A stretch of DNA of 64,000 nucleotides from Dryomyza anilis (taxonomy: Eukaryota; Arthropoda; Insecta; Diptera; Dryomyzidae), in the NCBI GenBank assembly GCA_951804985.1, contig OX638132.1, positions 16,039,529-16,103,528 of the forward strand, in the 5' to 3' direction. Every line of letters begins with the position of its first letter. Position 1 is the first letter of the stretch. Shown here piece by piece: positions 1 to 12,489 of the stretch. A program made the position numbers and the translations under genes. The notes beneath the pieces are model-generated. The model worked only from the letters and a program-made list of their open reading frames with translations. It was not told the origin of the DNA and ran no database searches.

Positions 1-890
1 ATATTTAGCCACAAAAGACAAAACCGTTCGAATTTGAAAAATTGAAAATCTTGTCACGCCAAAAGGGCGAATCTTTTCGTTTTATCGCCATAACTTTTTA
101 TTGGTATAAAATAAAATAGTGGTGTAAACACATTTATTGTTTTTTTCAAAGCACCTATCCACATGCATCATTAATTAAAAATATTTTGGCAAACATTATT
201 TTGCCATTTGTTAAATGCAGGAAAATTTGTTTGGCAAAATATTTGTAATTAATAATGCAGATCGATAGGTGCTTTGAAAACAAACAATAATTGCCTTTTC
301 ATCACTATTTTATGTAGTACCATTAAAGAATTATAGCAAAAAAACGAAATGATTCGCCCTTTTGGAACGACAAGATTTCCAATTTTTCAAATTTCTTCGT
401 TTTTTTTGCTATTATTGGTGCAAGATAAAATAGTGGTGTAATGATATTTTTTGTTTGTTTTTAAAGCACCTATCGATTGGCATCATTATTTAAAAAATTT
501 TGACCAAATATTTTTTCCTGCAAATAACAAATGGCAAATTAATGTTTGACAAAATATATTTAATTAATAACGCCAATAGATAGCAAACAATTAATGACTT
601 TACATTACTATTTTATCTTGCACTAATAAAAAGTTATAGCATAAAAACAAAAATATTTGCGTTTTGATCAGGATATAGCCTCACAAAATTCGTATTTATA
701 ATTCAGTAGGTTGTCCAATTCTAAAGATATTTTATGTACGTTATAATAATTGACGAGTAAACTAAAATAACAGAAAAAATTAAAGAAACTATAAATTTTG
801 CTAATTTTTAAAGAACTTTAAACTTTTAAAATTTGATTTCCTAACATTTTTAAAAATGCACATTCGCCTCTTTGGCATGACAGTGACGCT
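1..890. repeat. Large inverted-repeat DNA element, right part (ATATCGTCACTG family)
   Basis: The stretch is built of palindromic modules. Around 150-270 the motif GCACCTATC is mirrored as GATAGGTGC across an AT-rich spacer, and a second such module lies at about 465-600. Blocks reading GCCAAAAGGGCGAAT flank them. The right end, near 850-893, reads TTCGCCTCTTTGGCATGACA then GTGACG, the mirror image of the left end seen at 57002 and 63531. No coding capacity is visible, so this is a non-autonomous foldback-type element. The left end lies outside the window. Confidence 0.7.
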
Positions 891-2048
891 ATGTTTTATG
901 TATTTTTTTTTACAGAAACTTTAGAATTGAATTTTCGGAACTTGATATATGTACACAACGAGTTAAAAAAAAATTTAAATAATTTGTAATAAAAAGATTA
1001 AAAATCTAATATATTAAAAATATTATGTTATTCTTTATTAATTTTCTTTCCTATTGTTTAGTTTTAATAAATGTAAAATATTTATGAGTTTTATACAGTC
1101 GAAATTGTCGATTTTATTATAAAATATTAACAGTTTAAAACGTCTCTCTGTTCTTAAGAGTCACCAATTTTCGCGTAGTTACATTTTAAAACCTTTTTAT
1201 AAAAAAAGCCTAAATTGCACGCTAATCGTTTGTTTAACATCATGATCGTCAATGCACAATTTAACGACATAATTTACGATGCACTTAACTCGACTATTTA
1301 TACAATTTTAATATAGTTTTTAACTCGGTGTTTTTAATTTTAACTGAATAGACCACCGCTGCGAGGCGCCGCAAATTGCTATTTATGTTGTACGTGTTTT
1401 TTTTGTGTTAGCTCTTTTGTTGCAACACTTTTTTGTGCTGTTTTGCCAGCAAGAAACTCATCTCATTACGGCCATTTGTAGAGTGGGTTTATAGTAGATG
1501 TTGCTACAGTTTATGTTACTATTAAACGAGCAACAAATACATGCAACGTAAATTGTTTGTTTTTATTTATTTAATTAATGACGCGTTTGTAGTGAAAATT
1601 TGCAATCAGCAAAAACTTGTTTAACAGCAAGTGACAAAAACAAATTAAACAAATAAATAATATAAAAAATATTTAATACTTTTTACCAATAAAATATTGG
1701 AATTGATCTCGTAACGATATTGAAACAAATGATATACTGGGAACATATATCATTTCATACGAATTTCAATTCATATGAATTTGTTCATAACATTTATGAA
1801 TATAATATTCAATGTGATGAATATTGTTGAACTAATTTTCAATATTGAATATTGTTAAACTAAAAAATAAATTAATTGATGGACATTTTTTTCACGAATT
1901 TTTGAAAAAAAAAAAATTTTTTTAGAAAATAGTTCGAAAAAAGTGTTGTTGTAAAAATTTTATTTAAAAAAAACACATAAAAAATACCAAAAAGAAAATT
2001 AACCGAGAATTTTTATTTTTTTCGAAAAAAAAATGTTTGTCAAAAAAA
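891..2048. other. AT-rich stretch without a recognisable gene
   Basis: I see no gene here. Positions about 1725-1870 carry a relic of the repeat with motifs TTCATA/TATGAA and GATGAATATT that belongs to the CACAGAAAAAA-ended family seen intact at 40268-42437. The last 150 bases are homopolymer-rich A and T runs. Confidence 0.5.
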
Positions 2049-3527
2049 TATCATACCATATCTTATCATACCAAATCATATCATATATCATGTATCATAT
2101 ATCATATATCATATATCATATATCATATATCATATATCATATATCATATATCATATATCATATATCATATATCATATATCATATATCATATATCATATAT
2201 CATATATCATATATCATATATCATATATCATATATCATATATCATATATCATATATCATATATCATATATCATATATCATATATCATATATCATATATCA
2301 TATATCATATATCATATATCATATATCATATATCATATATCATATATCATATATCATATATCATATATCATATATCATATATCATATATCATATATCATA
2401 TATCATATATCATATATCATATATCATATATCATATATCATATATCATATATCATATATCATATATCATATATCATATATCATATATCATATATCATATA
2501 TCATATATCATATATCATATATCATATATCATATATCATATATCATATATCATATATCATATATCATATATCATATATCATATATCATATATCATATATC
2601 ATATATCATATATCATATATCATATATCATATATCATATATCATATATCATATATCATATATCATATATCATATATCATATATCATATATCATATATCAT
2701 ATATCATATATCATATATCATATATCATATATCATATATCATATATCATATATCATATATCATATATCATATATCATATATCATATATCATATATCATAT
2801 ATCATATATCATATATCATATATCATATATCATATATCATATATCATATATCATATATCATATATCATATATCATATATCATATATCATATATCATATAT
2901 CATATATCATATATCATATATCATATATCATATATCATATATCATATATCATATATCATATATCATATATCATATATCATATATCATATATCATATATCA
3001 TATATCATATATCATATATCATATATCATATATCATATATCATATATCATATATCATATATCATATATCATATATCATATATCATATATCATATATCATA
3101 TATCATATATCATATATCATATATCATATATCATATATCATATATCATATATCATATATCATATATCATATATCATATATCATATATCATATATCATATA
3201 TCATATATCATATATCATATATCATATATCATATATCATATATCATATATCATATATCATATATCATATATCATATATCATATATCATATATCATATATC
3301 ATATATCATATATCATATATCATATATCATATATCATATATCATATATCATATAGCATATATCATATATCATATATCATATATCATATATCATATATCAT
3401 ATATCATATATCATATAGCATATATCATATATCATATATCATATATCATATATCATATATCATATATCATATATCATATATCATATATCATATATCATAT
3501 ATCATGTATTATATATCATATATCATA
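2049..3527. repeat. 7-bp satellite array (ATATCAT)n, about 205 units
   Basis: From about 2094 the unit ATATCAT repeats almost without change for some 1.43 kb; the visible variants are two T-to-G changes (ATATAGCAT near 3354 and 3416) and a degenerate edge near 3505. Twenty-one bases hold seven stop-free codons on the + strand, so the array creates long false reading frames (repeating Y-H-I-S-Y-I-I); on the - strand every phase meets TGA. The first 45 bases (2049-2093) are degenerate copies of the 10-bp unit that continues on the far side, so the heptamer seems to have expanded inside a decamer array. Confidence 0.95.
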
Positions 3528-3789
3528 CCATATCATTCCATATCATACCATATCATACCATATCATACCATATCATACCATATCATACCATATCATACCA
3601 TATCATACCATATCATACCATATCATACCATATCATACCATATCATACCATATCATACCATATCATACCATATCATACCATATCATACCATATCATACCA
3701 TATCATACCATATCATACCATATCATACCATATCATACCATATCATAACATATCATACCATATCATACCATATCATACCATATCATACA
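3528..3789. repeat. 10-bp satellite array (ATCATACCAT)n, about 26 units
   Basis: This array directly continues the heptamer. The unit equals the heptamer plus three bases (ACC), so the two units are related by a 3-bp gain or loss. Only single-base variants are visible (ATTCC near 3537, ATAAC near 3746). Stop-free + strand frames over it are artefacts. Confidence 0.95.
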
Positions 3790-4431
3790 ATATTCTGCCG
3801 ATTCAAACCGTAAACACAGAACTTAGTTAAAATGAAAAATAATGACAAAACTGAGTGTGTTTTAAGGTATTTGTGTTTTAAAATGTTGCCACATATAGAC
3901 TATTTTATGTTATTAGAAAGTCATAACCTTTATTTTTTGCACCTTTTTATATAATACAGACAAAAATATCTATCACACGAGCAGTCTTCATTTATCACAA
4001 ATGTGCACCGCTATTTAACCTTCAAAGGCACGTTTGTCAATGCGAACCATCAGTAGTAACCAACAGATTCTTAAAAAAAAAAACACTAGCAACATCATAA
4101 AAAATAAAAAAATCGTATACAACAGAACTTGTTGCTCCACGAACACCAGTGGCGCTTATAATTTTTTTTTACTACTCGTCAGACATGCGATTCTTGTTTT
4201 ATTTTTATGATTTATTGATAAACATGTGGCTACGTGCCTTTAACCCATAAAAATAAAAAAAAAAACCACAAATAGGCCAGTGTTGTTCTCAAGAAAATCA
4301 AAAGCAAAAATGATAATGACATCGAAATAGGGTGAAGTTGCATCTGGACTCCTGTTTGTATTAATTCAATGTAATAAATGCCAATATATAGTTTTTTTTT
4401 TTTGTTGCTAAAACTAGTTTAACTTACAGCC

Positions 4432-4512
4432 CTATTCTAGCGAGTAATAAAAATTGTTACCAATGACAATTCTGTCAAACTTTTCGTCAGAAAAATTACT
4501 CAAGAAGAATAG
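4432..4512. mobile_element. 81-bp miniature inverted-repeat element
   Basis: The left end CTATTCTAGCGAGTAAT is mirrored by the right end ATTACTCAAGAAGAATAG (17-18-bp imperfect arms). The same terminal sequence (CCCTATTCTAGCGAG) forms the right end of a longer element at 14846-15246, so this is a minimal member of that family. I see no target-site duplication. Confidence 0.55.
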
Positions 4513-5059
4513 TTGCGACAACCTTGACATGTTTAAAATCTGAATAACTCATATATTCTCAATTTATTTAAAATTAAGAAATTAATTTCTGTAATTCAAG
4601 AAGAATTTTCTTATTAAGTATTCTCTTGTCATCCCTAGACAAAATTTGTGGCATTTTTCATTAATATTTTGGGTATATTTCCGGCAAACACACGGATCGA
4701 GTATTTGTCGGAGATGTATAACAAGTTGTCAAATTTTGTGGAATTTTATTGACAGATTCACGGCATATTTTGGGTACGTACTGAAAACAGACAGTTTGTA
4801 ATACAGGCACCGCCTTTGTGTGTTTGAAATATATCGAATAATGTTTAAAACTGCTTCGATCCTGCCAAAAATTCTGTCTGAGGATATTACCAAGATTTGC
4901 ACTAGAATAATAATAATCGAAATCGTTAAAAAAACGCATAACGTGCGTTTGACGATAACAAATGAATTCAACTTAAATAATAATAGAGAAATAACAACAT
5001 GAAAATGCAGAAAAACTAGAGTAAAATAAAAAAAAAATATAGAAAAATAAAAGAAAGAT
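4513..5059. other. AT-rich stretch, nothing recognised
   Basis: The phrase ATATTTTGGGTA occurs twice (about 4665 and 4765) in otherwise unremarkable AT-rich DNA. The short overlapping frames on both strands show no domain, signal peptide or codon bias that I would trust. Confidence 0.4.
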
Positions 5060-6200
5060 AAAAACGAAACGCTAAACGTTCGCATTTAGCGCCACAGCAG
5101 CCGCAAGCAGGAAGTCTCCGTGATTCCCAGCAATGTTTTTTTGATTGTTACCGAAGCTGTTGCTAATGCTATTGCTGCAGATGCTGTGCGATTGCTGCTG
5201 TAGTTGCTGCTGATGGCGTTGTATGGTACGCGACAATATTGCGCAGCACACGACGAACGACAACAACTAATGAGGCAGTGGCCGATGAAGAGGCAGCAGC
5301 AGCAGCATCGGAGACATAACGACAGACAGTTGGACAGAAATATTTAAAGACGAATTCAAGAGAGTCAGTAAGACAGATAGTTGAATGAGTAGAGCGTCCG
5401 ACAGACAGGCGTCCAACTAATACTGCAATGATTGCTGGAAAACAACGTGCTTGCAAGTGTTTGTTGTAGTTGTTTTTGTTTTGTTTTTATGAAATTTTTG
5501 TTGTTGGCTCTGATTTGGCCGATGACAATAATAATGATGATGACTATAATAATAATCGGAATTGTTGCTGCTGTCGCTTCAAAAGTTGCTGTTGCTCATC
5601 GTGGTGGACATTTAATAATGCAAAAACAACAAGAAAAATATAGAAATCAATGTAACAATAACAACAAAAAATTGCAACAACAATAGCAAGAATAAAATAA
5701 AACAGCAACAACAGCAATTGCTGAGATTTTAGTCAGCATGTATATTGTGGCAAAAGAACAAAAAAAATACAATAAAAACAAATTTGCAACAACAATAGCA
5801 ACGGGTGGAAGAACAACAACAATAACAGCAACAACAACAATGACAGCAACAACAATAAAACAATTCTTAAAATTGATTTTAAGCATTTATTTTGTGCTCA
5901 GCACCAATTGCAATTGGTTTTCTCAGCTTATAGTTGTTGCTGCATTCATTTTTGTTGTTGTTGCTGTGTGGCTGTTGCTGCTGATATTGCTTTGTTATTG
6001 TTGTTGTTCGATTTGCAATTTGCCAGCTGTGAGTGTCTGCGTGCCGCTGCGACGGCTGCCCTTCGACGTGCGCCACTTTAGCAATGATCACGATTTTTAG
6101 TTGCTGTTGCTTTTGCTATTGCTATCACTGTGGCGGCTGCTGCTGTGAAAAACTATTTCTATGCTGCAACAGCAATATATAGCAATATTATTGCTGCTGC
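5060..6200. repeat. CAG/CAA (CTG/TTG) triplet-rich region
   Basis: The region is dense in AACAACAAC, CAGCAG and their complements, and is markedly less AT-rich than its flanks at 5080-5440 and 5990-6090. Both strands carry overlapping low-complexity frames (poly-N/Q one way, poly-L/V/C the other) with no consistent start, splice site or domain. Such tracts are common in fly introns, UTRs and intergenic DNA. A 5' UTR or enhancer is possible, but nothing decides it. Confidence 0.6.
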
Positions 6201-6998
6201 TGCTTTGAACTTGAAATTGAAATTATTTATATCTATTTTTTTTCAACATTTCTTTTCCTCTGCTCTTTTTTTATGCATTGTTCATTATGAGCATTTGATT
6301 TTTTATATTTTTCTCATTATTAAATTGATTGTACTCTTATAATTTAATAACAATTTATTATATTTATTTTTAGTTAAAAAGTCATGCAATTCGTTGATGA
6401 TTTCATTTTGTCGTTGAAAATATTTCGAAAGCGAAACTAACTATAGCTCGTTGTATTTGTGATTGCTGATGAATGGATTGCGGAATATTTATAGGTTTAG
6501 TGGCACGATCTGGCGAAAATATTTAGCATTGTTGCTGTTCATTTATATAATAATTTTAGCTTTTTTTGTTTTAATATTTTTCAATTTATGCAAATATGAA
6601 ATTAATTTATTTTTTTGTGATTATTGCGTTTTTTTTTTTTTTCAAAATATATCTGAATATCACGACGTTGTCGAGTATGGGCTGCCGGACAACTGAGGAA
6701 CTAATTTCCAAAACACCAGCTAATCAAATTTAAAAATGTATAAAACAGCTTTTATTTTTCCAACAACATTTTTTTAAGGGCGTAAAAAAAATTTTTTTTT
6801 TTCATTTTTTTTTTATTTTAAATAAAAATATATATTCATCAATATGACGATTCAAATTCATTGTATTGAATATTTCGTTCTTCCTTAATTAATGCATTCT
6901 TCAATAAGTCATTTAATGAACGGTGGTATCAATATCTGGTAGTTGGTGATAAATGCATAATATTTATGAATAAATTCATCATATGGAATCATCAGTAT
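6201..6998. other. AT-rich stretch with a MITE relic
   Basis: No gene is seen. Positions about 6825-6985 hold a relic of the CACAGAAAAAA-ended family: CATCAATATGACG, AATGAACGGTGGTATCAATA and TGGTAGTTGG recur in the same order at 14515-14635, 18680-18850 and, inverted, at 40890-41060. Confidence 0.5.
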
Positions 6999-7253
6999 GT
7001 TTTTGCTTTTATTTCTGTTTATCTTTTTGATTTTGTGTTTTGCTTTTGTTTTTGATTCTGTGTTCATTTTTTCATTTTCTTCTGTGTAGCTTTCATGTAT
7101 GAAATATTTTTTACACAATACCTTCGAACTATATTTCAGTATAAAAAATGTAGATTAGTAAAATTATAGGTTTTTAATCTAAAGCAAACACAAAATCAAA
7201 AACAAAAGCAAAACACAAAATCAAAAAGATAAACAGAAATTAAAAGTAAAAAC
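6999..7253. repeat. Long hairpin with about 64-bp arms
   Basis: The T-rich left arm (6999-7062, GTTTTTGCTTTTATTTCTG...) is the near-perfect complement of the A-rich right arm (7189-7253) around a 126-base loop. The arms contain irregular words (GATAAACAGAAAT, AAAGCAAAACACAAAATC), so pairing is not just poly-T against poly-A. The right arm runs on into an (A)nC-rich tract to about 7530. Confidence 0.75.
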
Positions 7254-7541
7254 ACAAACACAAAAATACAAAAACAAAAGAAAAAAAAAAGAAAAATTAA
7301 AAACACAAAAGCAAAATTGCAAAACAAAAACACAAAACAAAAGATAAATCAAAAGCACAAAATCAAAAACTGAAAAACAAAATCAAAACACAAAAACCAA
7401 AAAGTAGAAACCAAATTTAAAAGCACAAAATTAAAAACGAAAAACTAAAGCAAAAAAAACCAGAAAAACAAAAACAGAAACAAAAGCAAAAACATCAAAA
7501 ACACAGGTGCAATAACAAAAATACAAAAGCAATGCCTTCTA
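7254..7541. repeat. A-rich, AAAAC/AAAAG-type low-complexity tract
   Basis: The strand shows a degenerate alternation of CAAAA, ACAAAA and GAAAA words. Tracts of the same style lie at 29770-30430 and 48740-48900. No coding signal is present. Confidence 0.7.
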
Positions 7542-7882
7542 AAGGGTTTTTCTACAGGGACGCTACAAAAGTAGAGCGACATGGACAGCAAACGACGCCA
7601 TATTTCTTGCCGCTCTTTTAACATTTCTCTTCAGTAAGGTTTGCCATTTCATGATGGAAAGATATACGAATTTGAATTTCGGTAGTAAATTTTAATAATT
7701 TTGACTAGTTGTTAGCTCGTATATCTTTCCATCATGAAATGGCAAACCTTACTGAAGAGAAATGTCAAAAGAGCGGCAAGAAATATGGCGTTGTTTGCTG
7801 TCCCTGTCGCTCTACTTTTGTAGCGTCCGTGTTGAAAAACCCTTGAAAAAAACTTTTGTAGCGCAATTATTGAAAAACCCTT
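7542..7882 (+). mobile_element. rosa-derived foldback MITE, copy 1 (341 bp)
   Basis: The element is flanked by TA on both sides. It begins AAGGGTTTTTC and ends GAAAAACCCTT. The 5' arm (GGGACGCTACAAAAGTAGAG... to ATGGAAAGATATACGA) is followed by its own inverted copy, and then by a distinct 3' terminus (CTTTTGTAGCGC..TTATTGAAAAACCC). Read on the - strand, the inverted arm encodes the first residues of the transposase carried by the 38290-39477 element (M-M-E-R-Y-T-S...). It is a non-autonomous derivative made by joining two 5' ends and one 3' end. Nothing else is encoded. Confidence 0.9.
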
Positions 7883-7904
7883 TATTATTTTATTCCAATA
7901 TTGT

Positions 7905-8650
7905 CCAATCGTTTTCTGAATTTAAGGAAGCTTTTAGACTTCCGAAGCGTCTTTCTTCGCATTAGAAAAACCTGAAGAGTTGATTAATGGTATGGATCTT
8001 CCACACTTAAAGATCACAACCTGCATAAAAACCAAGCAGCCATAAAATCGGACAACAATTCTTGAATAACATAGGAGAAGTCTCGAAAATAGAATTGAAT
8101 GATGTACTGCGGTTCATCAAGACACTGCCAATCAGTCGTAATTAATGTAATAGGTGGCACTCCATATGAAGGGAATCACAATGGACCTTAAGGTCTCCGA
8201 GTGCAAGTAATGGCCAGTTTTCGTTCTCCAACCAATTTTTTAACAATTTTTTCCCCAATACAATTGCGTATTCTCCAATCGTTTTCTGAATTTAAGGAAG
8301 CTTTTAGACTTCCGAAGCGTCTTTCTTCGCAATAGAAAAACCTGAAGAGTTGATTAATGGTATGGATCTTCCACACTTAAAGATCACAATCTGCATAAAA
8401 ACCAAGCAGCCATAAAATCGGACAACGATTCTTGAATAACATAGGAGAAGTCTCGAAAAAGGAATTGAAGAATGTACTACGGTTCATCAAGACACTGCCA
8501 ATCAGTCGTATTTAGGTAATAGATGGCACTCCATATGAAGGGAATCACAATGGACCTTAAGGCCTCCGAGTGCAAGTAATGGCCAGCATAGCGTTTTCGT
8601 TCTCCAACCAATTTTTTTAACAATTTTTTTCCACAATACAATTGCATATT
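7905..8650. repeat. 370-bp tandem direct duplication
   Basis: CCAATCGTTTTCTGAATTTAAGG starts at 7905 and again at 8275, and the two units stay closely similar over their length (for example ATGGATCTTCCACACTTAAAG in both). A few point changes and small indels separate them, so the event is fairly recent. The unit is less AT-rich than its flanks but carries stops in all frames. I do not recognise it; it may descend from a degraded coding or transposon sequence. Confidence 0.85.
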
Positions 8651-9809
8651 CTTCAAATATCAAAATATTATTTTGAATTGAATGTTGTGTTAGGTCACAG
8701 TGCTCAAAGTTAAGAAAAATTTGTAGGGTTAATATTTTTGTCGTTACCTGGTCCACACAGAAAAAAATAATCGACATAAATACAGCAACCATAAATAATT
8801 GAGTACCATTGGCTGGTCTGGCAACTAGTTCTAATGTATTTAGCAAATACATTCGCTAAAAATTTTATTTGTTTCCAAAAATATACCAATTAAGGATATT
8901 GCATAAATATCAAACTATTTAATCGGTATGATCAACGTTTTTAAAGTATTTTTATTATCTTCATAACAGTCTTTATAATTCTTATTCAGTTAATTAAAAA
9001 AGAATGTCATAAATTCTTTTGAAAGTACATAAAATATACTTTTCTGGTGATGAAGCTGGAAGCATAATTAAACACGCAACCATTGCCATTGCCATTTTTG
9101 ATGAAACACTTAGAGGGTGATCAAGCTCCATAAGTGTATGTCTTGGCATATACCAAATGGGAATAATATGCGCGCAACCAAACGCGCAAACAAAAATTCA
9201 AACGTTTGCTTGTTTGCCGGCGTTCATTTCCTGCTAGCTCGCAACGTGACGCAGCAGCAGCAATTGCTAATGCAATTAATTCAATAGTCATTTCAGCAAA
9301 TATTTTAATTGTATTGATGTAACTTTTTGTTTATTTTCTGTTAATTTATTAATTAATACGATTAAATATTTAATCAATTCAATTAAAGTTCCTATCGGCA
9401 ATGTATCAATTAAAAATTAATTATATCGATCAATTTTTTTGCTATATTTACACACATATTTTTTTCTTCTGTACAGAGTTAAGCTCTATGCTTCATTCCA
9501 AAAATGATTTAGTCTCGGAAATTTTGTTCCCAGACAATTATTTCCCGAGTCGATTCTAAATGTTTTGAATGTATTCACACAATTTTAATATCGTCATTAT
9601 AAAGGTAAAACTCCTCATTCATATATTGGACTATAACCATTTTGTGTCTTACTATTTCTGATCGTTTGGCTTCCTATTCATTTATTAATACTTTCCAAAA
9701 TATTGAAACATGAAATAGATTTTTAATAAAAAACAATAAAATAAAAATAAAAAAAAAACTATTCATGACAAAAAGTACTTTATAAGATTCACTTCTACAA
9801 GGACCACTG
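8651..9809. other. AT-rich stretch, nothing recognised
   Basis: One CACAGAAAAAAA MITE-like end is visible at about 8756. A short less AT-rich patch lies at 9165-9260 (repeated CGCGCAAAC words, then GCAGCAGCAG). No gene can be supported. Confidence 0.4.
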
Positions 9810-10400
9810 ATCTTGATTGTTCCTTAGTTTTGACGCACGAAATCCATGCATCTTCCAAGCTGTCGGTCGCATGTCTTCGTCTGTTATGCTTTCGTTGTCG
9901 CTGAAAAGAAAGTGTCATCGGTCTTGCTGGCAGGACACAATGCTGACACAGTCCCTGTCATTGTCCAGCACAACGCAACGTTGCCGCTGTGCAGCTGTGT
10001 CACGCAACGAAAACGCAGCAGTGTAACGTTATTGTTACACTTTTGGGTTGCTGTATTTACGCAACATGAGGTTAAATATAATATTTTTTTTGTTTTGTTA
10101 CCAAACATAAAATTTTGTGTCACAGCGCACACCCCATGTGCAACATTTCGTTTGCGAACCACGTAAATATGGAGGGTCCAGAGTAGTCCAAGGTGTTGCC
10201 AACAAAGACGCAAAGAAATGTCAGACCATTGTTGCCATTGTGCACAATGTTCACACTTCCTATTCGACAACGTCTTCAGCTTCATTTTGTACCTCGACTA
10301 CTTCAACTTCTGAAGTGTCCCACCACGTAGTCACTTCGAGTATGTCGAAGCACAAAAGGTGCGAAAATATTGATGCTGCAATTATTTTATGATTTTTAAT
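9810..10400. other. Less AT-rich island, coding status unclear
   Basis: GC content rises here and overlapping frames of 70-130 codons exist on both strands, which usually means neither is real. No signal peptide, domain or splice pattern stands out. It could be a regulatory island or a decayed sequence. Confidence 0.3.
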
Positions 10401-11159
10401 GGTTGCCACTTCAGTGGTCCGTTGTAAGTAATTTCTTTAAGTGCTGCACATTTTCGCATTTAATGCTCCATTAATAAAATCGCTCTGTGACCAACATTTT
10501 ATAAGAATAAAAAAAAATAAAAATAAAATACACAAATATTTTGAGTGCTCAATTTGCAATGGTCAATAATTTTGGCAACCATTTGCGGCAGTTGTGTTTA
10601 GCATGCTGGCCAGGTAATTGCGGTGAACATATCATGAAAACAGTTATATTTTAAAGGTTATACTTTTAATTAGACATGAAAAAAGGACAAAGTGACTTTA
10701 CACTACAGAACAGTATATTTTAAACTAAAGGTTGCAGTTTCAACTTTGAATCACTATAACAAATGGAGTTAAAGACTACTGGACCATAAATTTAGCATTC
10801 TTATAATATATGGTATAATATATCTATTTAAGGTATATAGATCATAATATATTAATCATTATCTTTAAATCAAAAAAAACACGGAAGTTATAAACAAATA
10901 AAACTCATTTTCAATATTTTAAAAATAACAATTTATTCCCATATATGTATTTTATATCAAACTTGATCTGTAGTTCTATGTTTCCTCTCACATTGATTTT
11001 ACAACTCACCTTATAAGTCTTGAGATTAAAGTGAAATTCATAAATTCGATATAGAAAATACTTTTTTTTGTTTCAGATGAAGATGCAAAAGAATTTGTTT
11101 TATTTAATTTAAAAGTATGAAAATTTACAAGGTGCACTTTATGTGACTCTAATGTAGGC
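10401..11159. other. AT-rich stretch, nothing recognised
   Basis: A poly-pyrimidine plus AG (acceptor-like) site occurs at about 11072, but no reading frame of interest follows. No gene is supported. Confidence 0.4.
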
Positions 11160-11527
11160 CCGAAATTCTTTAGACTCACCACACTAAAATTCACCACAAC
11201 GAAATTCACCACACTGAAACTCACCACACCAAAATTCACCACACTAAAATTCACCACACCAAAATTCACCACACTAAAACTCACCACACTAAAACTCACC
11301 ACACTAAAACTCACCACACTAAAACTTCTTCTGGAAAAACTCAACGGGAAAGAATTTTACACAGTCTGAGAAAGAATTGTCGTTAGAATAAGTTGTTGGC
11401 ATAGAAATATTTTTGTTTTGATTACTACATTTATAAAATAATACAAATGTTTTTTATATTAACAAAAATTGCTCCATATCCTTGCATTCACCAAATCTTT
11501 GCACGAGTCGTGCGCGGGTCCAGCTAG
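11160..11527 (+). mobile_element. Helitron (DINE-1-like), 3' part, copy H1
   Basis: An array of about 11 units of the 15-bp minisatellite CACCACACTAAAACT (11176-11330) is followed by a vestige of the second 15-bp unit (CAACGGGAAAGAATT). Next comes the family's unique 3' region and a short terminal hairpin (GCACGA-G-TCGTGC) upstream of CTAG at 11524-11527, with T as the next base. This matches the known Helitron 3' end: a hairpin followed by CTRR and insertion before T. The 5' end found in copy H2 is missing. Confidence 0.8.
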
Positions 11528-11539
11528 TGTAATAAATAA

Positions 11540-11770
11540 ATATTTTTTGCGTTTTCCTGGTCATAACTTCGGTCAGATAAATTCCAATTTCATATGGTTT
11601 ATTTCAAAATATTATCTGAAGAAATACAGATCAAAATAGATCGAAAACTATAATCTGTAAAAAGTTAAACTCCAAAATATGAAGAAAAAACAATAGTATT
11701 GCCATATATTTGTATTACATTGTAACTCAAAAACTTGAGGCAATCAGAAATACTGAGTATGACGTATGGA
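11540..11770 (+). repeat. Interspersed repeat C, copy 1
   Basis: It starts with GGTCATAACTTCGGTCAGAT and ends near AACTCAAAAACTTGAGGCAATC. Copies with the same word order lie inverted at 12490-12722 and direct at 13180-13440. No coding capacity is visible. A non-autonomous DNA transposon is likely, but I see no termini. Confidence 0.7.
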
Positions 11771-12489
11771 TAAAGTAATGAATAAAAAAGTGTATAAAAT
11801 AACAATTTAAATAATATAAAAATTATTAAAAAAAAAAACAAAATAGTTTCTAAAATAGATAAAGAAATTTCTATTTGTTGCACAGTGTAATGCAATTAGT
11901 AAATTAAGAAAGCTGCTTGTAATGCTCTATTTAATTTGTAACCCTTTTTTTCAAATGCAACAATTTATATTACTAAAAAGTATTATTTTTCCCCAAAAGT
12001 ATTACTTTACATGCAACATTTCACATTTAATGCATGCACTCAGAAGTTGCAACATTTTATTGTTTTTTGAGTTTTTAGTAATAGGCCAAAAAAATTAATT
12101 CGCAACAATTTCATTAGTTGCGCTGTGTGCACAGCATGATTGGTAGAACATGCGGCATCGCATGATCTCGCGTTTTTCAGTTGAATGCAACAGCAACAAC
12201 AACCACATCATTATCAAAAATCCACCAAAATTCTAGAAATTGCCGTAGTCCAACTTGGAGGGGCAACATGTGGTTCTTTCGCTCAACTGGTTCCACTTGT
12301 TCCAGTGCTGGACACGCGTGCAATCGCGTTAATTTCGATTGTTTGTTTGTGTGGTTTTACACACACTTTACTAAATTCAAGCCCCGAAAGTGCCAGGAGA
12401 CACTCAATGAAAAAAGTTCACAAAGACACAAGAAACAAATGAAGGCATTTTTTTATTTATCCACGATCTTAGTAGATTAGATTTTCCAA
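11771..12489. other. Spacer with small less AT-rich patch
   Basis: Around 12120-12440 the base composition is more balanced and includes AACAGCAACAACAACC. Two overlapping + strand frames there show no protein features I trust. The stretch separates two inverted copies of repeat C. Confidence 0.35.

Noticed and set aside
2033..3830. Reading frames of 440 and 597 codons on the + strand
   Set aside because: They are translations of the 7-bp and 10-bp satellites, which lack + strand stops; no protein evidence.
9817..10392. Overlapping frames of 69-133 codons on both strands
   Set aside because: They conflict with each other and show no domain, signal peptide or splice logic.
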